This document shows positions 25,262 to 34,588 of a stretch of 64,000 bases of DNA, in pieces. The position numbers were made by a program, and so were the translations under genes. Location: NCBI GenBank assembly GCA_964564025.1, contig CAZLZO010000003.1, positions 18,992 through 82,991 on the forward strand. Direction: 5' to 3'. This stretch comes from DRYM01 sp964564025. Lineage in GTDB: Archaea > Thermoproteota > Thermoprotei_A > EX4484-217-1. The notes under the pieces are model-generated. The model did no database searches. It was not told the origin of the DNA and was given only the letters and a program-made list of their open reading frames with translations. Position 1 is the stretch's first letter. Each line of letters starts with the position of its first letter.

Positions 25262-26223
25262 ACTTCTATTCCTGTAAACATTCTTTGTAGCTTACGTAAT
25301 AATGTATTGAAGGGATGCTTTACTGGAGGTTTCTTTCCTTCGAGTCTAGCTAAATATGCTAAGTAGGCGTCAGCTATAGCAACAGCTGAAGCAACATATT
25401 TTATCCTCTTAATAGGACCGTAAAATATAAAGTCTGAACCAAACATTTGGAGAAAAACAGCTGTTCCACCATGTATTCCACTAACTCCCTCTGTCCCAAA
25501 GGCAGACTTAGTTACAAGTCCTAGAGCATTTGCTGGAGCACAGCCTGTAGGTAATCCATGCTTTTCCTTAATCTTAAGCACCGAAACCGCACTTATAGCT
25601 ATAGATGCTGGATCAAGTACGACTACATCTACTAGTGGTTGCTCAATGCCTGCTTTCTTAGCTTTAGGTAATAGTTGTTCTTCAAGAATTCTTACTCTAT
25701 CTTCAGGCAAGAGGCTTCTCATAGGATTGGCTGCATCAAATACCATAAGAACAGCATTTTTTACCTTATACTTTCTCATAGCCTCTAACTCTGCGTCTTT
25801 AGAGTGAGTATATATCGCATTGCCTATTACTCTATCATTAATGCCAAGTTCATAAGCTACTTTATAAGCTGCTAACCTGGTTTTTTCTTCTACACCATCT
25901 AGAAAAATAGGTGCATTAGTTATTTCAGCTATGAATTCTACATATTTTTCCATAGCTTTTCCAGAGTATGCAACAAGATCTATAGCTAAAGGTAATGAAT
26001 GTTCTTCAGCGACCCTTTCTGCGTATTCTATTCCTTCTTTAGCTCTTTTCTTGTCAAAAACACCTTCTTCATGATTTACAACTATTTTATCTCCCAAGTA
26101 GAAAATGCTTCCAACAAGAACTACTGGTCTTTCCCCAGGTTCTCCTCCGAAAACTACTTCTCCAATTTTAAACTTTTTCTGGTTTACAATAAATTTGAAG
26201 GGTCTTAATGGCTTCTTTGAAAT
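25246..26223 (-). CDS. mtrH: MtrH-family methyl-tetrahydromethanopterin:corrinoid methyltransferase
   Basis: About 325 residues. The MtrH domain is clear: FGGEPGERPVVLVGSIFY at the N-terminus, AIDLVAYSGKAMEKYV, PIFLDGVEEKTR, GLPTGCAPANAL and GSDFIFYGPI. The family moves a methyl group between tetrahydromethanopterin and a corrinoid cofactor. The first TTG in frame is at 26097, but about 40 conserved codons lie upstream of it, with a TGA only at 26247-26245 and no ATG, GTG or TTG between. GAGGT is at 26241-26237, so translation probably begins at ACG 26229 or ATT 26223, or a base is wrong. No other Mtr subunits are present, which fits a methyl-transfer role outside the membrane complex. Confidence 0.85.
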   Translation of the reverse strand: MSKKPLRPFKFIVNQKKFKIGEVVFGGEPGERPVVLVGSIFYLGDKIVVNHEEGVFDKKRAKEGIEYAERVAEEHSLPLAIDLVAYSGKAMEKYVEFIAEITNAPIFLDGVEEKTRLAAYKVAYELGINDRVIGNAIYTHSKDAELEAMRKYKVKNAVLMVFDAANPMRSLLPEDRVRILEEQLLPKAKKAGIEQPLVDVVVLDPASIAISAVSVLKIKEKHGLPTGCAPANALGLVTKSAFGTEGVSGIHGGTAVFLQMFGSDFIFYGPIKRIKYVASAVAIADAYLAYLARLEGKKPPVKHPFNTLLRKLQRMFTGIEVWQSK

Positions 26224-26268
26224 AAGCGTAGCCCATACCTCTTTTCAATTAATTTGAATTTATAATAA

Positions 26269-28023
26269 CTATGAGAAATTTAAATTTTTAATCCATAATC
26301 TTCTAAACCTCTCCGTTGAAGCGTAGGCTCTATACTCCGCTTTCAAAGCTATTTCCTCACCTCTTCTCCTAACTTCTTCATTCAGGAGCATAAGCTTCGC
26401 TCCAGCACCTGCAGCATTTCCTAATGTGAATATTTTTCCTAAATCTACTTTCGGTAAAAGCCCTACTCTAACAGCATGCTTGGGTTTTATTGACGAACCA
26501 AAGCTTCCAGCAATAAATACTGAACCTAAATCATTCTCAACTAATCCCTCATCTTCAAGCATTAGTTTCCAAGTAGTCTGTATTGCCGATTTAGCTTTTT
26601 GAAGTTCTCTCACATCCAGCTGAGTAAATACTATTGGGCCGCTTCTACCTTCAGCTATTTTCACGTATTTTACACCTTTATAGTCACGATGGCTTACGAG
26701 AAGTTTACCTGTAGGTGAAAGAATTCCTATTCTAAGCATCTCAGAAATGAGACTTATTGCACCGCTTCCGCTAATACCTGAAGGCTTAGTATTACCAAGT
26801 ATTCGTAGCTTAAACTTAACCCTATCCTTTGTTATCGTGGCTTCAACATCATGTATTGCTCCATTGATCCCTTTAGTGCCTGAAGTAATATGTCCTTCAA
26901 TAGCTGGTCCTGCGGGAGCACTTGCTACAACTATTTTATCCTCAAAAATTAATCCTATTTCAGCATTTGTACCTACATCTACAACTAAAGCTGGAAGCCT
27001 AGGCTTGAGATAAATTGTTGTAAGCAACGTTGCTACGGCATCTCCTCCAACATATCCTGCAATAACAGGTGCTATATAAAATAAAGCTCTCCTAAGAACT
27101 ATGAAGCCTAACTCCTCACCTTCACTAATTACTGCTGTGGAAACTTTAGGCACGTAGGGGGCATAGGCTAAACTTCCTAAATCAAGGTTTAGCAGTATGT
27201 GCTGCATAACAGTGTTTCCAACAATAGACACAGCTACAATATCGGACACTGGATGTTTTGCTTCACTAGCTAACTTTACCGCTAATTCATCTATAGCTTT
27301 AATAACTATTTTCCTCATGTCACTAAATACTTCTTTACTATTTAGTGCAGCTGTTATTCTCGAAATAATGTCGTCACCATACTTTGATTGAGGATTTAAA
27401 ACGAAACCCTCTGCTATAGTTTCTCCAGAAACCATACTAATGAGGTAACCAGCTATTTTCGTTGTACCTAAATCCACAGCTAAACCTAAAGGCTCATGAG
27501 GATAATGGTCTATTCTGTAAACAATGTTTTCATAAGATAAAACAGTGAGTGTTCTCCCAAATGCCTGCCCTTTTAATTCTTTTAACGCTCTATAGTCCAT
27601 GTATGATGCTTCAATATTTTTAACTAAACACTTGTCAGCGGGCTTAGATGTTATAGAAAGTGGTTTTTTAAATTCACCGATATACCATTTAATCCAAGGC
27701 TTTATGGGAATCTTTACGTCTATTGATGAAATAATGGGGTAAATAACAGGCTTAGTATAGGGAACTTCTACTTCAACATCTCCTTCTACTGTAGTTAAGC
27801 AAGCAAGCCTAAATCCCTCATCTATAATTTTAAGTAGTTTTTCATTGGCAGCTGGTGAACTTATATTTCCCCGAAGAATTTTTACTTTACATTTGCCGCA
27901 TATTCCAAATCCTCCGCAAGGTGAAGGAAACCATGGAATAGCCTTTCTTAACGCATCAATAAGTAATGTACCTTTATCTACTTCTACAACAATGTTTTGC
28001 GGCTTTATTATTACTTTAACCAT
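26269..28023 (-). CDS. Corrinoid protein reductive activase (RACo/RamA-like, 2Fe-2S plus ASKHA domains)
   Basis: 584 residues. The N-terminal ferredoxin-like domain has PCGGFGICGKCKVKIL and a later RLACLT, the four cysteines of a plant-type 2Fe-2S cluster. The C-terminal ASKHA ATPase domain begins LAVDLGTTKIAGYL, with SIVGNTVMQHILL, VVDVGTNAEIGL, SGISGSGAISLI and FIAGSFGSSIKP. Such activases reduce inactive Co(II) corrinoid back to Co(I) at the cost of ATP. It lies one base from the core methionine synthase gene and 45 bp from the MtrH-family gene, so the three are surely one operon. Confidence 0.92.
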   Translation of the reverse strand: MVKVIIKPQNIVVEVDKGTLLIDALRKAIPWFPSPCGGFGICGKCKVKILRGNISSPAANEKLLKIIDEGFRLACLTTVEGDVEVEVPYTKPVIYPIISSIDVKIPIKPWIKWYIGEFKKPLSITSKPADKCLVKNIEASYMDYRALKELKGQAFGRTLTVLSYENIVYRIDHYPHEPLGLAVDLGTTKIAGYLISMVSGETIAEGFVLNPQSKYGDDIISRITAALNSKEVFSDMRKIVIKAIDELAVKLASEAKHPVSDIVAVSIVGNTVMQHILLNLDLGSLAYAPYVPKVSTAVISEGEELGFIVLRRALFYIAPVIAGYVGGDAVATLLTTIYLKPRLPALVVDVGTNAEIGLIFEDKIVVASAPAGPAIEGHITSGTKGINGAIHDVEATITKDRVKFKLRILGNTKPSGISGSGAISLISEMLRIGILSPTGKLLVSHRDYKGVKYVKIAEGRSGPIVFTQLDVRELQKAKSAIQTTWKLMLEDEGLVENDLGSVFIAGSFGSSIKPKHAVRVGLLPKVDLGKIFTLGNAAGAGAKLMLLNEEVRRRGEEIALKAEYRAYASTERFRRLWIKNLNFS

Positions 28024-28024
28024 T

Positions 28025-29044
28025 TTACCTCAATAACTCCTCATTAGCTTTCTTAATTACGTTAACGAGAAGCTTAAGCTTATGTTTAGCTATATTGTAG
28101 GCTTCACTATTGGATATTTCACCTGTTCTTAATGCGCCGAAGCCGCAATCAGCCGATATAATATTTACTCGTTCACCGAATTCTTCAAGGAACTTCTTCA
28201 ATAACCCATATGTTTCTTCAAAGCTTTCAACCTGTAATCTCTTAGAGCTCAATATGCCAGGGCTCAATATTTTATCATATTTTTCTAAAAGTTCTTTAGA
28301 AAATACTTCGTAATTTTCTGGGCTATCTTTGAATTCATGATTTAAAACATTTAACATATCAACTCTAGCTAGTATTTGAGGTAAGCGTTTTGGTAATTTA
28401 CCACATACATGCGTTCCCTTTAAAATTTCTTTGGAAACCGCTGGTTTAAGTATCTGAGAATAGATTTCTATAATATCCTCTTCTCTATAACCGTAAAGTA
28501 TTATTTTTCTTCCAACAATATTTGTAAGCACTGGTTCATCTATAACTATAAATTTATATCCTAAATCAACCATTTGTTTTACGAAAGACCTCACATATTT
28601 TGTGAAAAACTCTAACACTAAATCCTTCTTAGCTAAAGCGGTTGATGAAAGGCTAGCTTCTTTAGAAAGATAAACCCTAGAGGATAATGTAAAAGGCCCT
28701 GTTATTGGGGCTCTGAGGATGCCATTAAACTTCACTTCTCTCACTAGATTCGCAGTAATTTTTGCTTCAGGTATTTCAACAAGAGGTGGCTTTTCTTCGA
28801 GAAGGACTTTTTCATTAACAAAATACCTTGTGCCTGATTTTCTAAGTATCCCTGCTTTAACCAAAGGCTCAAGATACATGTCTATGAAATTTCTCATTTG
28901 AGGAAATGGTGGTAAATCAATTCCTATATTGACCATATCTCTAAATATCTTTTCAACATTCTTCCAACTATGGGTTAATGGAAAACTACCCACGTGACTT
29001 GTTACTAGCTTTTTAAAAAACATTCTAACCAGCCTAATAAACAA
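28025..29044 (-). CDS. Core (MetE C-terminal-like) methionine synthase
   Basis: 339 residues, only the catalytic barrel of MetE. Landmarks are TSHVGSFPLT, a glutamate in VIDEPVL (E170), the zinc ligands in GTHVCGKLPK (H212, C214) and the distal cysteine in IISADCGFGALR (C300). Short archaeal MetE-like proteins are known to take methyl groups from methyl-corrinoid proteins and not from folates. Next to an MtrH-family protein and a corrinoid activase, it most likely methylates homocysteine from a methyl-corrinoid. The ATG at 29023 (MFFKKLVTSHVG) is a better start than 29044. First gene of the operon. Confidence 0.85.
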   Translation of the reverse strand: MFIRLVRMFFKKLVTSHVGSFPLTHSWKNVEKIFRDMVNIGIDLPPFPQMRNFIDMYLEPLVKAGILRKSGTRYFVNEKVLLEEKPPLVEIPEAKITANLVREVKFNGILRAPITGPFTLSSRVYLSKEASLSSTALAKKDLVLEFFTKYVRSFVKQMVDLGYKFIVIDEPVLTNIVGRKIILYGYREEDIIEIYSQILKPAVSKEILKGTHVCGKLPKRLPQILARVDMLNVLNHEFKDSPENYEVFSKELLEKYDKILSPGILSSKRLQVESFEETYGLLKKFLEEFGERVNIISADCGFGALRTGEISNSEAYNIAKHKLKLLVNVIKKANEELLR

Positions 29045-29148
29045 TAGTTATGTAGGGTCCAAATAAACCTTATTAAGGGAATTTATTGAGCTAACATTTA
29101 AAGTAAAAGGTTATCTCAAAGATCTAACATATTATTCTAATATATTGT

Positions 29149-29814
29149 ATGGAAATACTTAATACCTATACTACACTTATGCTTATTCAAAGTCTAAGGT
29201 TTTGCTTAAAGATGACCTCATATAGGGGAAACCGTAGAAGCAGTTTGGAAATAATAATGGATATCCTCAAAACTTGTTCATCAGGCGCTTCGATTTCTCA
29301 AATACTTCGTGAGTCAAATCTAAATTATAGGCAAGTTCAAAAATATATTAACTTTATGGTGAAGAAGAAGCTTATTAAAGAAATTGTTATAAAAAGTCGT
29401 AAGAAATTTTATACGACAAAATATGGAAATAGCGTTCTAGTAGCCTATAATGGCTTAAATGAAATCATCAATAGTAATAATTTTGAGAAATTTCCCCAAG
29501 TGAAACACTTCTCAACAACCATAGTACATACTTTGGCTGTAAAGGAATTAGGACCCCAAATTTCCAAGTATGAAATATATGCTAAAATAATTTCTGCATC
29601 GCTTAAGGGAATCACTAAAACTAAACTTCTTTACACCCTAAAGACAAATACACCATGGTTAAATAGGCATCTTAAGGAACTAATTGGGAAGAAAATGATT
29701 ACTGAAGAAAAAATTTATGGGGATAAGCGTGTAAAGGGGCTTTATAGAGCTACAAATAAAGGCAAGTACTACCTTAAAAAATATGCTGAGCTAAAATCCC
29801 TCTTCAAACATTAG
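29149..29814 (+). CDS. Tandem winged-helix transcriptional regulator
   Basis: 221 residues with two similar winged-helix domains. The first (about 25-100) has SLEIIMDILKTCSSGASISQ and NYRQVQKYINFMVKKKLI; the second (about 140-215) has GITKTKLLYTLKTNTPWLNR and HLKELIGKKMITEE followed by a wing and GKYYLKKYAEL. This resembles the archaeal HTH_45-type regulators. The true start may be the ATG at 29212 (MTSYRGNRR), since the first 21 residues look unrelated. It stands 10 bp before a CPBP membrane protease gene, so the pair is probably co-transcribed. Confidence 0.75.
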   Translation: MEILNTYTTLMLIQSLRFCLKMTSYRGNRRSSLEIIMDILKTCSSGASISQILRESNLNYRQVQKYINFMVKKKLIKEIVIKSRKKFYTTKYGNSVLVAYNGLNEIINSNNFEKFPQVKHFSTTIVHTLAVKELGPQISKYEIYAKIISASLKGITKTKLLYTLKTNTPWLNRHLKELIGKKMITEEKIYGDKRVKGLYRATNKGKYYLKKYAELKSLFKH

Positions 29815-29824
29815 GGGGTGTCTG

Positions 29825-30631
29825 GTGAGCAAGGGCGAGGAAGTTTTTTACACCACACTCTTCTTTATCGTAGTATTCCTAGGTTCAGCATTAATAGTGT
29901 ACTTTTTAAAGACGTTTTCTCAATTGAGAGAAATTCATGAAGCCTATCTTGTACCATACTGGCTACTTATAATATATCTATTCATTAAAGCTAGGGGTAT
30001 TAGTTTCAGAAGCTACGGTTTCACATTAACCGGAATTTCCCTGAACCTAGCAGTTTATTCTTTGGTTTTAGGATTGGGATTAGTTATTCTAGCTTTAACT
30101 TTAGGTTTAGCCTATGGCATATACGATATCACTTACCTAAGTAAGATGTGCTTAGAGTGCATTATATTTCATTGTTTACTAATAACTATTGCCTCCTTCG
30201 GAGAAGAAGCTGTTTTTAGAGGATATATTTTAAATAGTCTCATTGAAGCAATGGGCAAGGTTCCTTCAATAATCACCACTTCTCTCTTATTCGCTATTCT
30301 TCATATATCAAATCCAGGCTATAGTATATTCTCATTTATTCAATTAATGCTGGGAGGAATTTTGCTTTCAATAATGATGATTTATGGGAAGACCATACTT
30401 TACCCTACATTATACCATGCTTTTTGGAATTTTGGCCAAGCATTTTTAGGGTTCCCAGTGAGTGGACATAAATATTTCTCCTCAATATTTATTGTAAAAT
30501 ATAAAATCAGTAGTAGTATACTCACAGGAGGAATATTTGGTCTTGAGGGAAGCATTTTAGGAATATTTGTCACAATAATAGGGCTTATCATAACATATTT
30601 TGCTTTCACAAAAACTAATCATATCAAGTGA
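29825..30631 (+). CDS. CPBP-family intramembrane glutamic protease
   Basis: 268 residues with about seven to eight hydrophobic segments. The CAAX-protease/bacteriocin-processing (CPBP, Rce1-like) motifs are complete: SFGEEAVFRGYIL (EExxxR, about residue 127), LFAILHISNPG (FxxxH) and LYHAFWNFGQ (HxxxN). Members cleave membrane-bound substrates, though many have no known target. GTG start with GGGGTG just upstream. It follows a tandem winged-helix regulator and overlaps the end of the opposing oligopeptide ATPase gene by 13 bp. Substrate unknown. Confidence 0.88.
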   Translation: MSKGEEVFYTTLFFIVVFLGSALIVYFLKTFSQLREIHEAYLVPYWLLIIYLFIKARGISFRSYGFTLTGISLNLAVYSLVLGLGLVILALTLGLAYGIYDITYLSKMCLECIIFHCLLITIASFGEEAVFRGYILNSLIEAMGKVPSIITTSLLFAILHISNPGYSIFSFIQLMLGGILLSIMMIYGKTILYPTLYHAFWNFGQAFLGFPVSGHKYFSSIFIVKYKISSSILTGGIFGLEGSILGIFVTIIGLIITYFAFTKTNHIK

Positions 30632-31596
30632 CATGCAACATAATGTCCATTACCTACATATTTTAGCTGAGGTTCCTCTTTAACGCATTTCTCCATAGCT
30701 AATGGGCATCTTGGATGTAAACGACATCCTGAAGGAGGATTTATGGGGCTAGGCACGTCTCCTCTTAGAACTATTTTTTCTTTTTTCATTTGAGGTACTA
30801 TTGTTGGCACTGATGAAAGCAAAGCTTTCGTGTATGGATGTAGGGGATTTTCGATAAGTTCATCTACGGGTGCCATTTCAACTATTTTCCCTAAATACAT
30901 TACAGCTATGGTATTTGATATTAGCCTTGCAACAGCTAGGTCATGAGTTATGAATAACATGGTTAAATTGTAAGTATTCTTGAATTTCATAAGCAATTTT
31001 AATATGGATGCTCTAAGAGAAACGTCAATCATAGATACAGGCTCATCAGCAACAACAAACTTGGGCTTTAAAATCATTGCCCTGGCTATTACTACTCTTT
31101 GCCTTTGACCACCACTAAGCTGATGAGGGTAAGCTTTGTAAAAGGTTTCAGGAGGAGTTAAGCCAACACTTTCAAGCATTTTCAGCGCTTCTTCTCTAGC
31201 TTCCATCTTACTCATAATGCCATGTATTATGAGGGGTTCTGCAACGGCATCACCTATTGTCATTCTGGGGTTAAGAGAAGCATAAGGGTCTTGGAATATT
31301 ATTTGCATTTTTCTTCTAAGGGGGCGTAAGAGTTTTTCATTAGCAAACGTAATGTCCTGGCCTTCAAAAACTATTTTTCCAGAGTCCGGCCTTTCCAATC
31401 TGACTATAAGTCTTCCAGTTGTCGTTTTTCCACATCCAGATTCCCCTACTAATGAGAAAACTTCTCCCACATTTATTTTAAAGGATATGTTATCGACAGC
31501 TTTTACTGTAAGCTTTTTCCTAGTTATTAACTGCTCTATGAAACTCTTTTGCAACGGAAAGTACTTCTTAAGATTTAAAACTGTAAGTACCGTCAT
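30619..31596 (-). CDS. Oligopeptide/dipeptide-type ABC importer ATPase (OppF/DppF-like)
   Basis: 325 residues. Walker A LVGESGCGKTTTGRLI, signature LSGGQRQRVVIARAMIL, Walker B FVVADEPVSMIDVS and the family C-terminal oligopeptide-ABC extension with GCRLHPRCPLAMEKC, whose cysteines are typical of OppD/F proteins (often an iron-sulfur site). It is the last gene of a five-gene importer read binding protein, two permeases, OppD, OppF. Substrate may be peptides or sugars; the family is broad in archaea. Confidence 0.92.
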   Translation of the reverse strand: MTVLTVLNLKKYFPLQKSFIEQLITRKKLTVKAVDNISFKINVGEVFSLVGESGCGKTTTGRLIVRLERPDSGKIVFEGQDITFANEKLLRPLRRKMQIIFQDPYASLNPRMTIGDAVAEPLIIHGIMSKMEAREEALKMLESVGLTPPETFYKAYPHQLSGGQRQRVVIARAMILKPKFVVADEPVSMIDVSLRASILKLLMKFKNTYNLTMLFITHDLAVARLISNTIAVMYLGKIVEMAPVDELIENPLHPYTKALLSSVPTIVPQMKKEKIVLRGDVPSPINPPSGCRLHPRCPLAMEKCVKEEPQLKYVGNGHYVACHLI

Positions 31597-31616
31597 TTCC
31601 TATCACACTTCATTCA

Positions 31617-32567
31617 CTAAGCATATAGCCAACACCTTACAAGCCTCCTATTCACCTTAACTATAGGAGGCTCTTTTTCACTACAAATATCCATTCTAAG
31701 GGGGCATCTTGGGTGAAATCTGCAACCCTTAGGAGGATTCACAAGGTCTGGTGGGTGCCCTTTAATCTCCCTTATTTCCTTTTTCACAAAGACATCGGGT
31801 ATGCTATCTATTAACCCTTGCGTATAGGGATGCAAAGGTTTAGATATCATATCCTTTGACGCACCATATTCATAAAGGTGTCCTGCGTACATTACAGCTA
31901 TTTTATCTGATTTTTCAGCGGCTAATGCGAGATCATGAGTTATGAGAAGCACTGTTACCCCGAGCTCCTTCTTTAACGATGCGAGAAGATCCATTATTCT
32001 ATCTTGCACTATTACGTCAAGTGCTGTTGTTGGTTCGTCTGCTATAATTAACTTCGGCTTTAGAATAGTTGCTAAAGCAATCATTACTCTTTGTCTTTGT
32101 CCTCCAGATAATTGATGAGGATAGTTATTCATTCTTTCTGGGGGTATACCTACGTTTTGAAGTGTTTTCTTAGCTATTTCAAGTGCTTCTTTCCTACTGA
32201 GGTTTCTTTCATGCTCAAGTACTGTTTCAACGAGTTGATCACCTATTTTTTGAAGTGGATCTAAGCTTGTTAATGGATCCTGAAAAACCATGCTTATCTC
32301 TTTGCCCCTGATTTTTCTCATTTCTTTTTCACTTAGCTTTAAAAGATCGGTGCCGTCAAACACTATGTTGCCACTCACGACCTTTGCCTGAGGAGGTAAT
32401 ACCCTTATTATTGATAATCCTAAGGTTGATTTTCCACTACCACTTTCACCTACGAGTCCAACCATTTCTCCTCTATCTAGACTTATCGAAACATCATCAA
32501 CTGCCTTAACTATTCCTCTTCTAGTATAGTAGTATACCTTTAAATTTCGAATTTCAAGCAAAGTCAT
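31617..32567 (-). CDS. Oligopeptide/dipeptide-type ABC importer ATPase (OppD/DppD-like)
   Basis: 316 residues. Walker A GLVGESGSGKSTLGLSI, the Q-loop in SMVFQDPLTSLDPLQ, signature LSGGQRQRVMIALATIL, Walker B LIIADEPTTALDV and the C-terminal GCRFHPRCPLRMDIC. Partner ATPase to the OppF-like protein encoded 20 bp downstream. It follows the permease gene by one base, so translation is coupled. Confidence 0.92.
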   Translation of the reverse strand: MTLLEIRNLKVYYYTRRGIVKAVDDVSISLDRGEMVGLVGESGSGKSTLGLSIIRVLPPQAKVVSGNIVFDGTDLLKLSEKEMRKIRGKEISMVFQDPLTSLDPLQKIGDQLVETVLEHERNLSRKEALEIAKKTLQNVGIPPERMNNYPHQLSGGQRQRVMIALATILKPKLIIADEPTTALDVIVQDRIMDLLASLKKELGVTVLLITHDLALAAEKSDKIAVMYAGHLYEYGASKDMISKPLHPYTQGLIDSIPDVFVKKEIREIKGHPPDLVNPPKGCRFHPRCPLRMDICSEKEPPIVKVNRRLVRCWLYA

Positions 32568-32568
32568 T

Positions 32569-33435
32569 TTACCTTACAACCTCTCTTCTAGGATTCAGAA
32601 TGTCACTTAAACCTTCACCTATTAATGCAAACCCTGTGGCTAAAAGCATTATCATGAGGCCTGGGAACGCAACTAACCACCAATAACCTGCTAATACAAA
32701 TGAATGTCCTGCTCTAAGATCAGCACCCCAATCAGGTGTTGGAGGCGGTACGCTAAAACCTAAGAAGCTTAAGCCTGCTTCAGTAAGTATTGCATCTGCT
32801 ATGTTCATAGAAAACACGACTAAAACTGTCGGTAATAAGTTAGGAAAAACATATTTCGAAATTATTCTAAAGTCTGATGCCCCAAGAGCTCTCGCTGCTT
32901 CGACATACAGTAGTGATTTTATTGAAAGTGCTTGTCCACGAACCATTCTGAAATATGTTGGGACATAAACTACAGCAATAGCTATTATGGCGTTTATGAG
33001 GCTTGCTCCTAAAACTGCTGCTATAGCTAAGGCCAGTATTAAGCTTGGAAAAGCATACATACTATCCATAACTATGGATAATGCTCTATCCACTTTTCCA
33101 CCATAGTATCCTGAAATTAAACCTAGTGGCACACCTATAGACATTGAGAGAAGTGTTGCTGCAATAACCACTGTTAAAACAGTACGTGCTCCGTAAAGTA
33201 TCCTTGAAAACATGTCGTATCCTAAATTATTTGTTCCCATAGGATGTTTAAGTGATGGTGGTTCAAGAGAATCTCCCGTTCCAACTATTGGACTGTATGG
33301 TGTAAGTACCGGTGCGAGAATCGAAAGAACTATTATGCTTACAACTATTATTAAGCCTGCTTTGAAAAGGGCATTGGCATTTTCCAATAAACCACGCATC
33401 CTTAACTTATCCATGATTACTTTTACCAAGTTCAT
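32569..33435 (-). CDS. Oligopeptide/dipeptide-type ABC importer permease (OppC/DppC-like)
   Basis: 288 residues with about six membrane helices. The family N-terminal motif HPMGTNNLGYDMFSRILYGAR is present in modified form, with the ATPase-contacting EAARALGASDFRIISKYVFPN loop and the C-terminal PDWGADLRAG. It pairs with the 338-residue permease 12 bp upstream to form the membrane channel. Confidence 0.92.
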   Translation of the reverse strand: MNLVKVIMDKLRMRGLLENANALFKAGLIIVVSIIVLSILAPVLTPYSPIVGTGDSLEPPSLKHPMGTNNLGYDMFSRILYGARTVLTVVIAATLLSMSIGVPLGLISGYYGGKVDRALSIVMDSMYAFPSLILALAIAAVLGASLINAIIAIAVVYVPTYFRMVRGQALSIKSLLYVEAARALGASDFRIISKYVFPNLLPTVLVVFSMNIADAILTEAGLSFLGFSVPPPTPDWGADLRAGHSFVLAGYWWLVAFPGLMIMLLATGFALIGEGLSDILNPRREVVR

Positions 33436-33447
33436 TACCTTTAACCT

Positions 33448-34464
33448 CTAATATCTTATTCTAGGATCTATTAGAGCATATAATATATCAACAACAAGGT
33501 TCACTATTGAGACGAAGAGAGCAAAGAAAACTATTGTTCCCTGAATCGTTGTGTAATCTACGTACTTTATCCTTTCAAGCAGGAATGTACCCATACCTGG
33601 CCATGAAAAAGTTGTTTCAGTAAGCACGGCACCTGTTAAGAGTATTGCAAACTGGAGTCCCATCATTGTTAATATTGGGATGAAGGCGTTTTTCAACACA
33701 TGCCTAAGAATTTTTGTTTCACTTAAACCTCTTGCCTTCGCCGCTCTAACAAAGTCTTGCCCTAAAACCTCAATTATATTTGCTCTAACAAGTCTAGTGT
33801 AAGCTCCTGAAAGAACTATTCCTAAAGTAATTGATGGAAGTATTAAGTGTTTTAAAGCATCAATAGTTATGTCTATTCTTTCGGTAAGTAAGCCATCTAA
33901 AACATAAAGTCCTGTTAGAGATCTCCAATTTATCGTTAATGAAGGATCTATTCTTCCTCCAACAGGCAATATTTTAAGATAAACACCGAAAATTAGTTGA
34001 AACATCATTCCAAGCCATGGAATGAATGTGGCATAAGCTAAAATACTATAGATTCTAAGTGACGTGTCAGTTTTGGTTCCACTTTTTACTCCAGCAATTG
34101 TTCCAGTAATTAAACCTATAATTATGCTTACAGCGAATCCGAATATTGTTAACTCTATCGTTGCTGGAAGATGGTCGAGAATTTCCTGGAGAACAGGTCT
34201 TTCACCCCAGATAAGTGATTTTCCGAAATCTCCTCTAAAGATTCCGAAAAGATAGTCAAAGTATTGTACTATGAGTGGTTTATTTAAGCCTGCTTTCTCC
34301 TTAAGCATTTCGATGTATTCCGGTGGAGCTTTCATTCCAACCATCGATGTTATAGGATCACCTGGCATTATGCGTAAGATTACGAAGACTAACGTGAGAA
34401 GTATAAGTATTATAGGGATTGTCATTAACGTTCTAACTATTATGTACGTTCTAAGCGATGCCAT
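33448..34464 (-). CDS. Oligopeptide/dipeptide-type ABC importer permease (OppB/DppB-like)
   Basis: 338 residues with about six membrane helices. The N-terminus (TLMTIPIILILLTLVFVILR, then MPGDPI) is typical of DppB, and the coupling loop reads DFVRAAKARGLSETKILRHV. A C-terminal TFSWPGMGTFLLE is also characteristic. It sits between the binding-protein gene (about 125 bp upstream) and the second permease. Confidence 0.92.
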   Translation of the reverse strand: MASLRTYIIVRTLMTIPIILILLTLVFVILRIMPGDPITSMVGMKAPPEYIEMLKEKAGLNKPLIVQYFDYLFGIFRGDFGKSLIWGERPVLQEILDHLPATIELTIFGFAVSIIIGLITGTIAGVKSGTKTDTSLRIYSILAYATFIPWLGMMFQLIFGVYLKILPVGGRIDPSLTINWRSLTGLYVLDGLLTERIDITIDALKHLILPSITLGIVLSGAYTRLVRANIIEVLGQDFVRAAKARGLSETKILRHVLKNAFIPILTMMGLQFAILLTGAVLTETTFSWPGMGTFLLERIKYVDYTTIQGTIVFFALFVSIVNLVVDILYALIDPRIRY

Positions 34465-34588
34465 GAATAACCTACCTTAAACATTTGATACCACATTTAA
34501 GCGTAACTGAAAGTTTTTGAGTAGCCTTACGTAGAGTAAGAGAAAAATTGTGTTTAAAAATGTTAATGAAAATTGCTTGTTATTTAAT

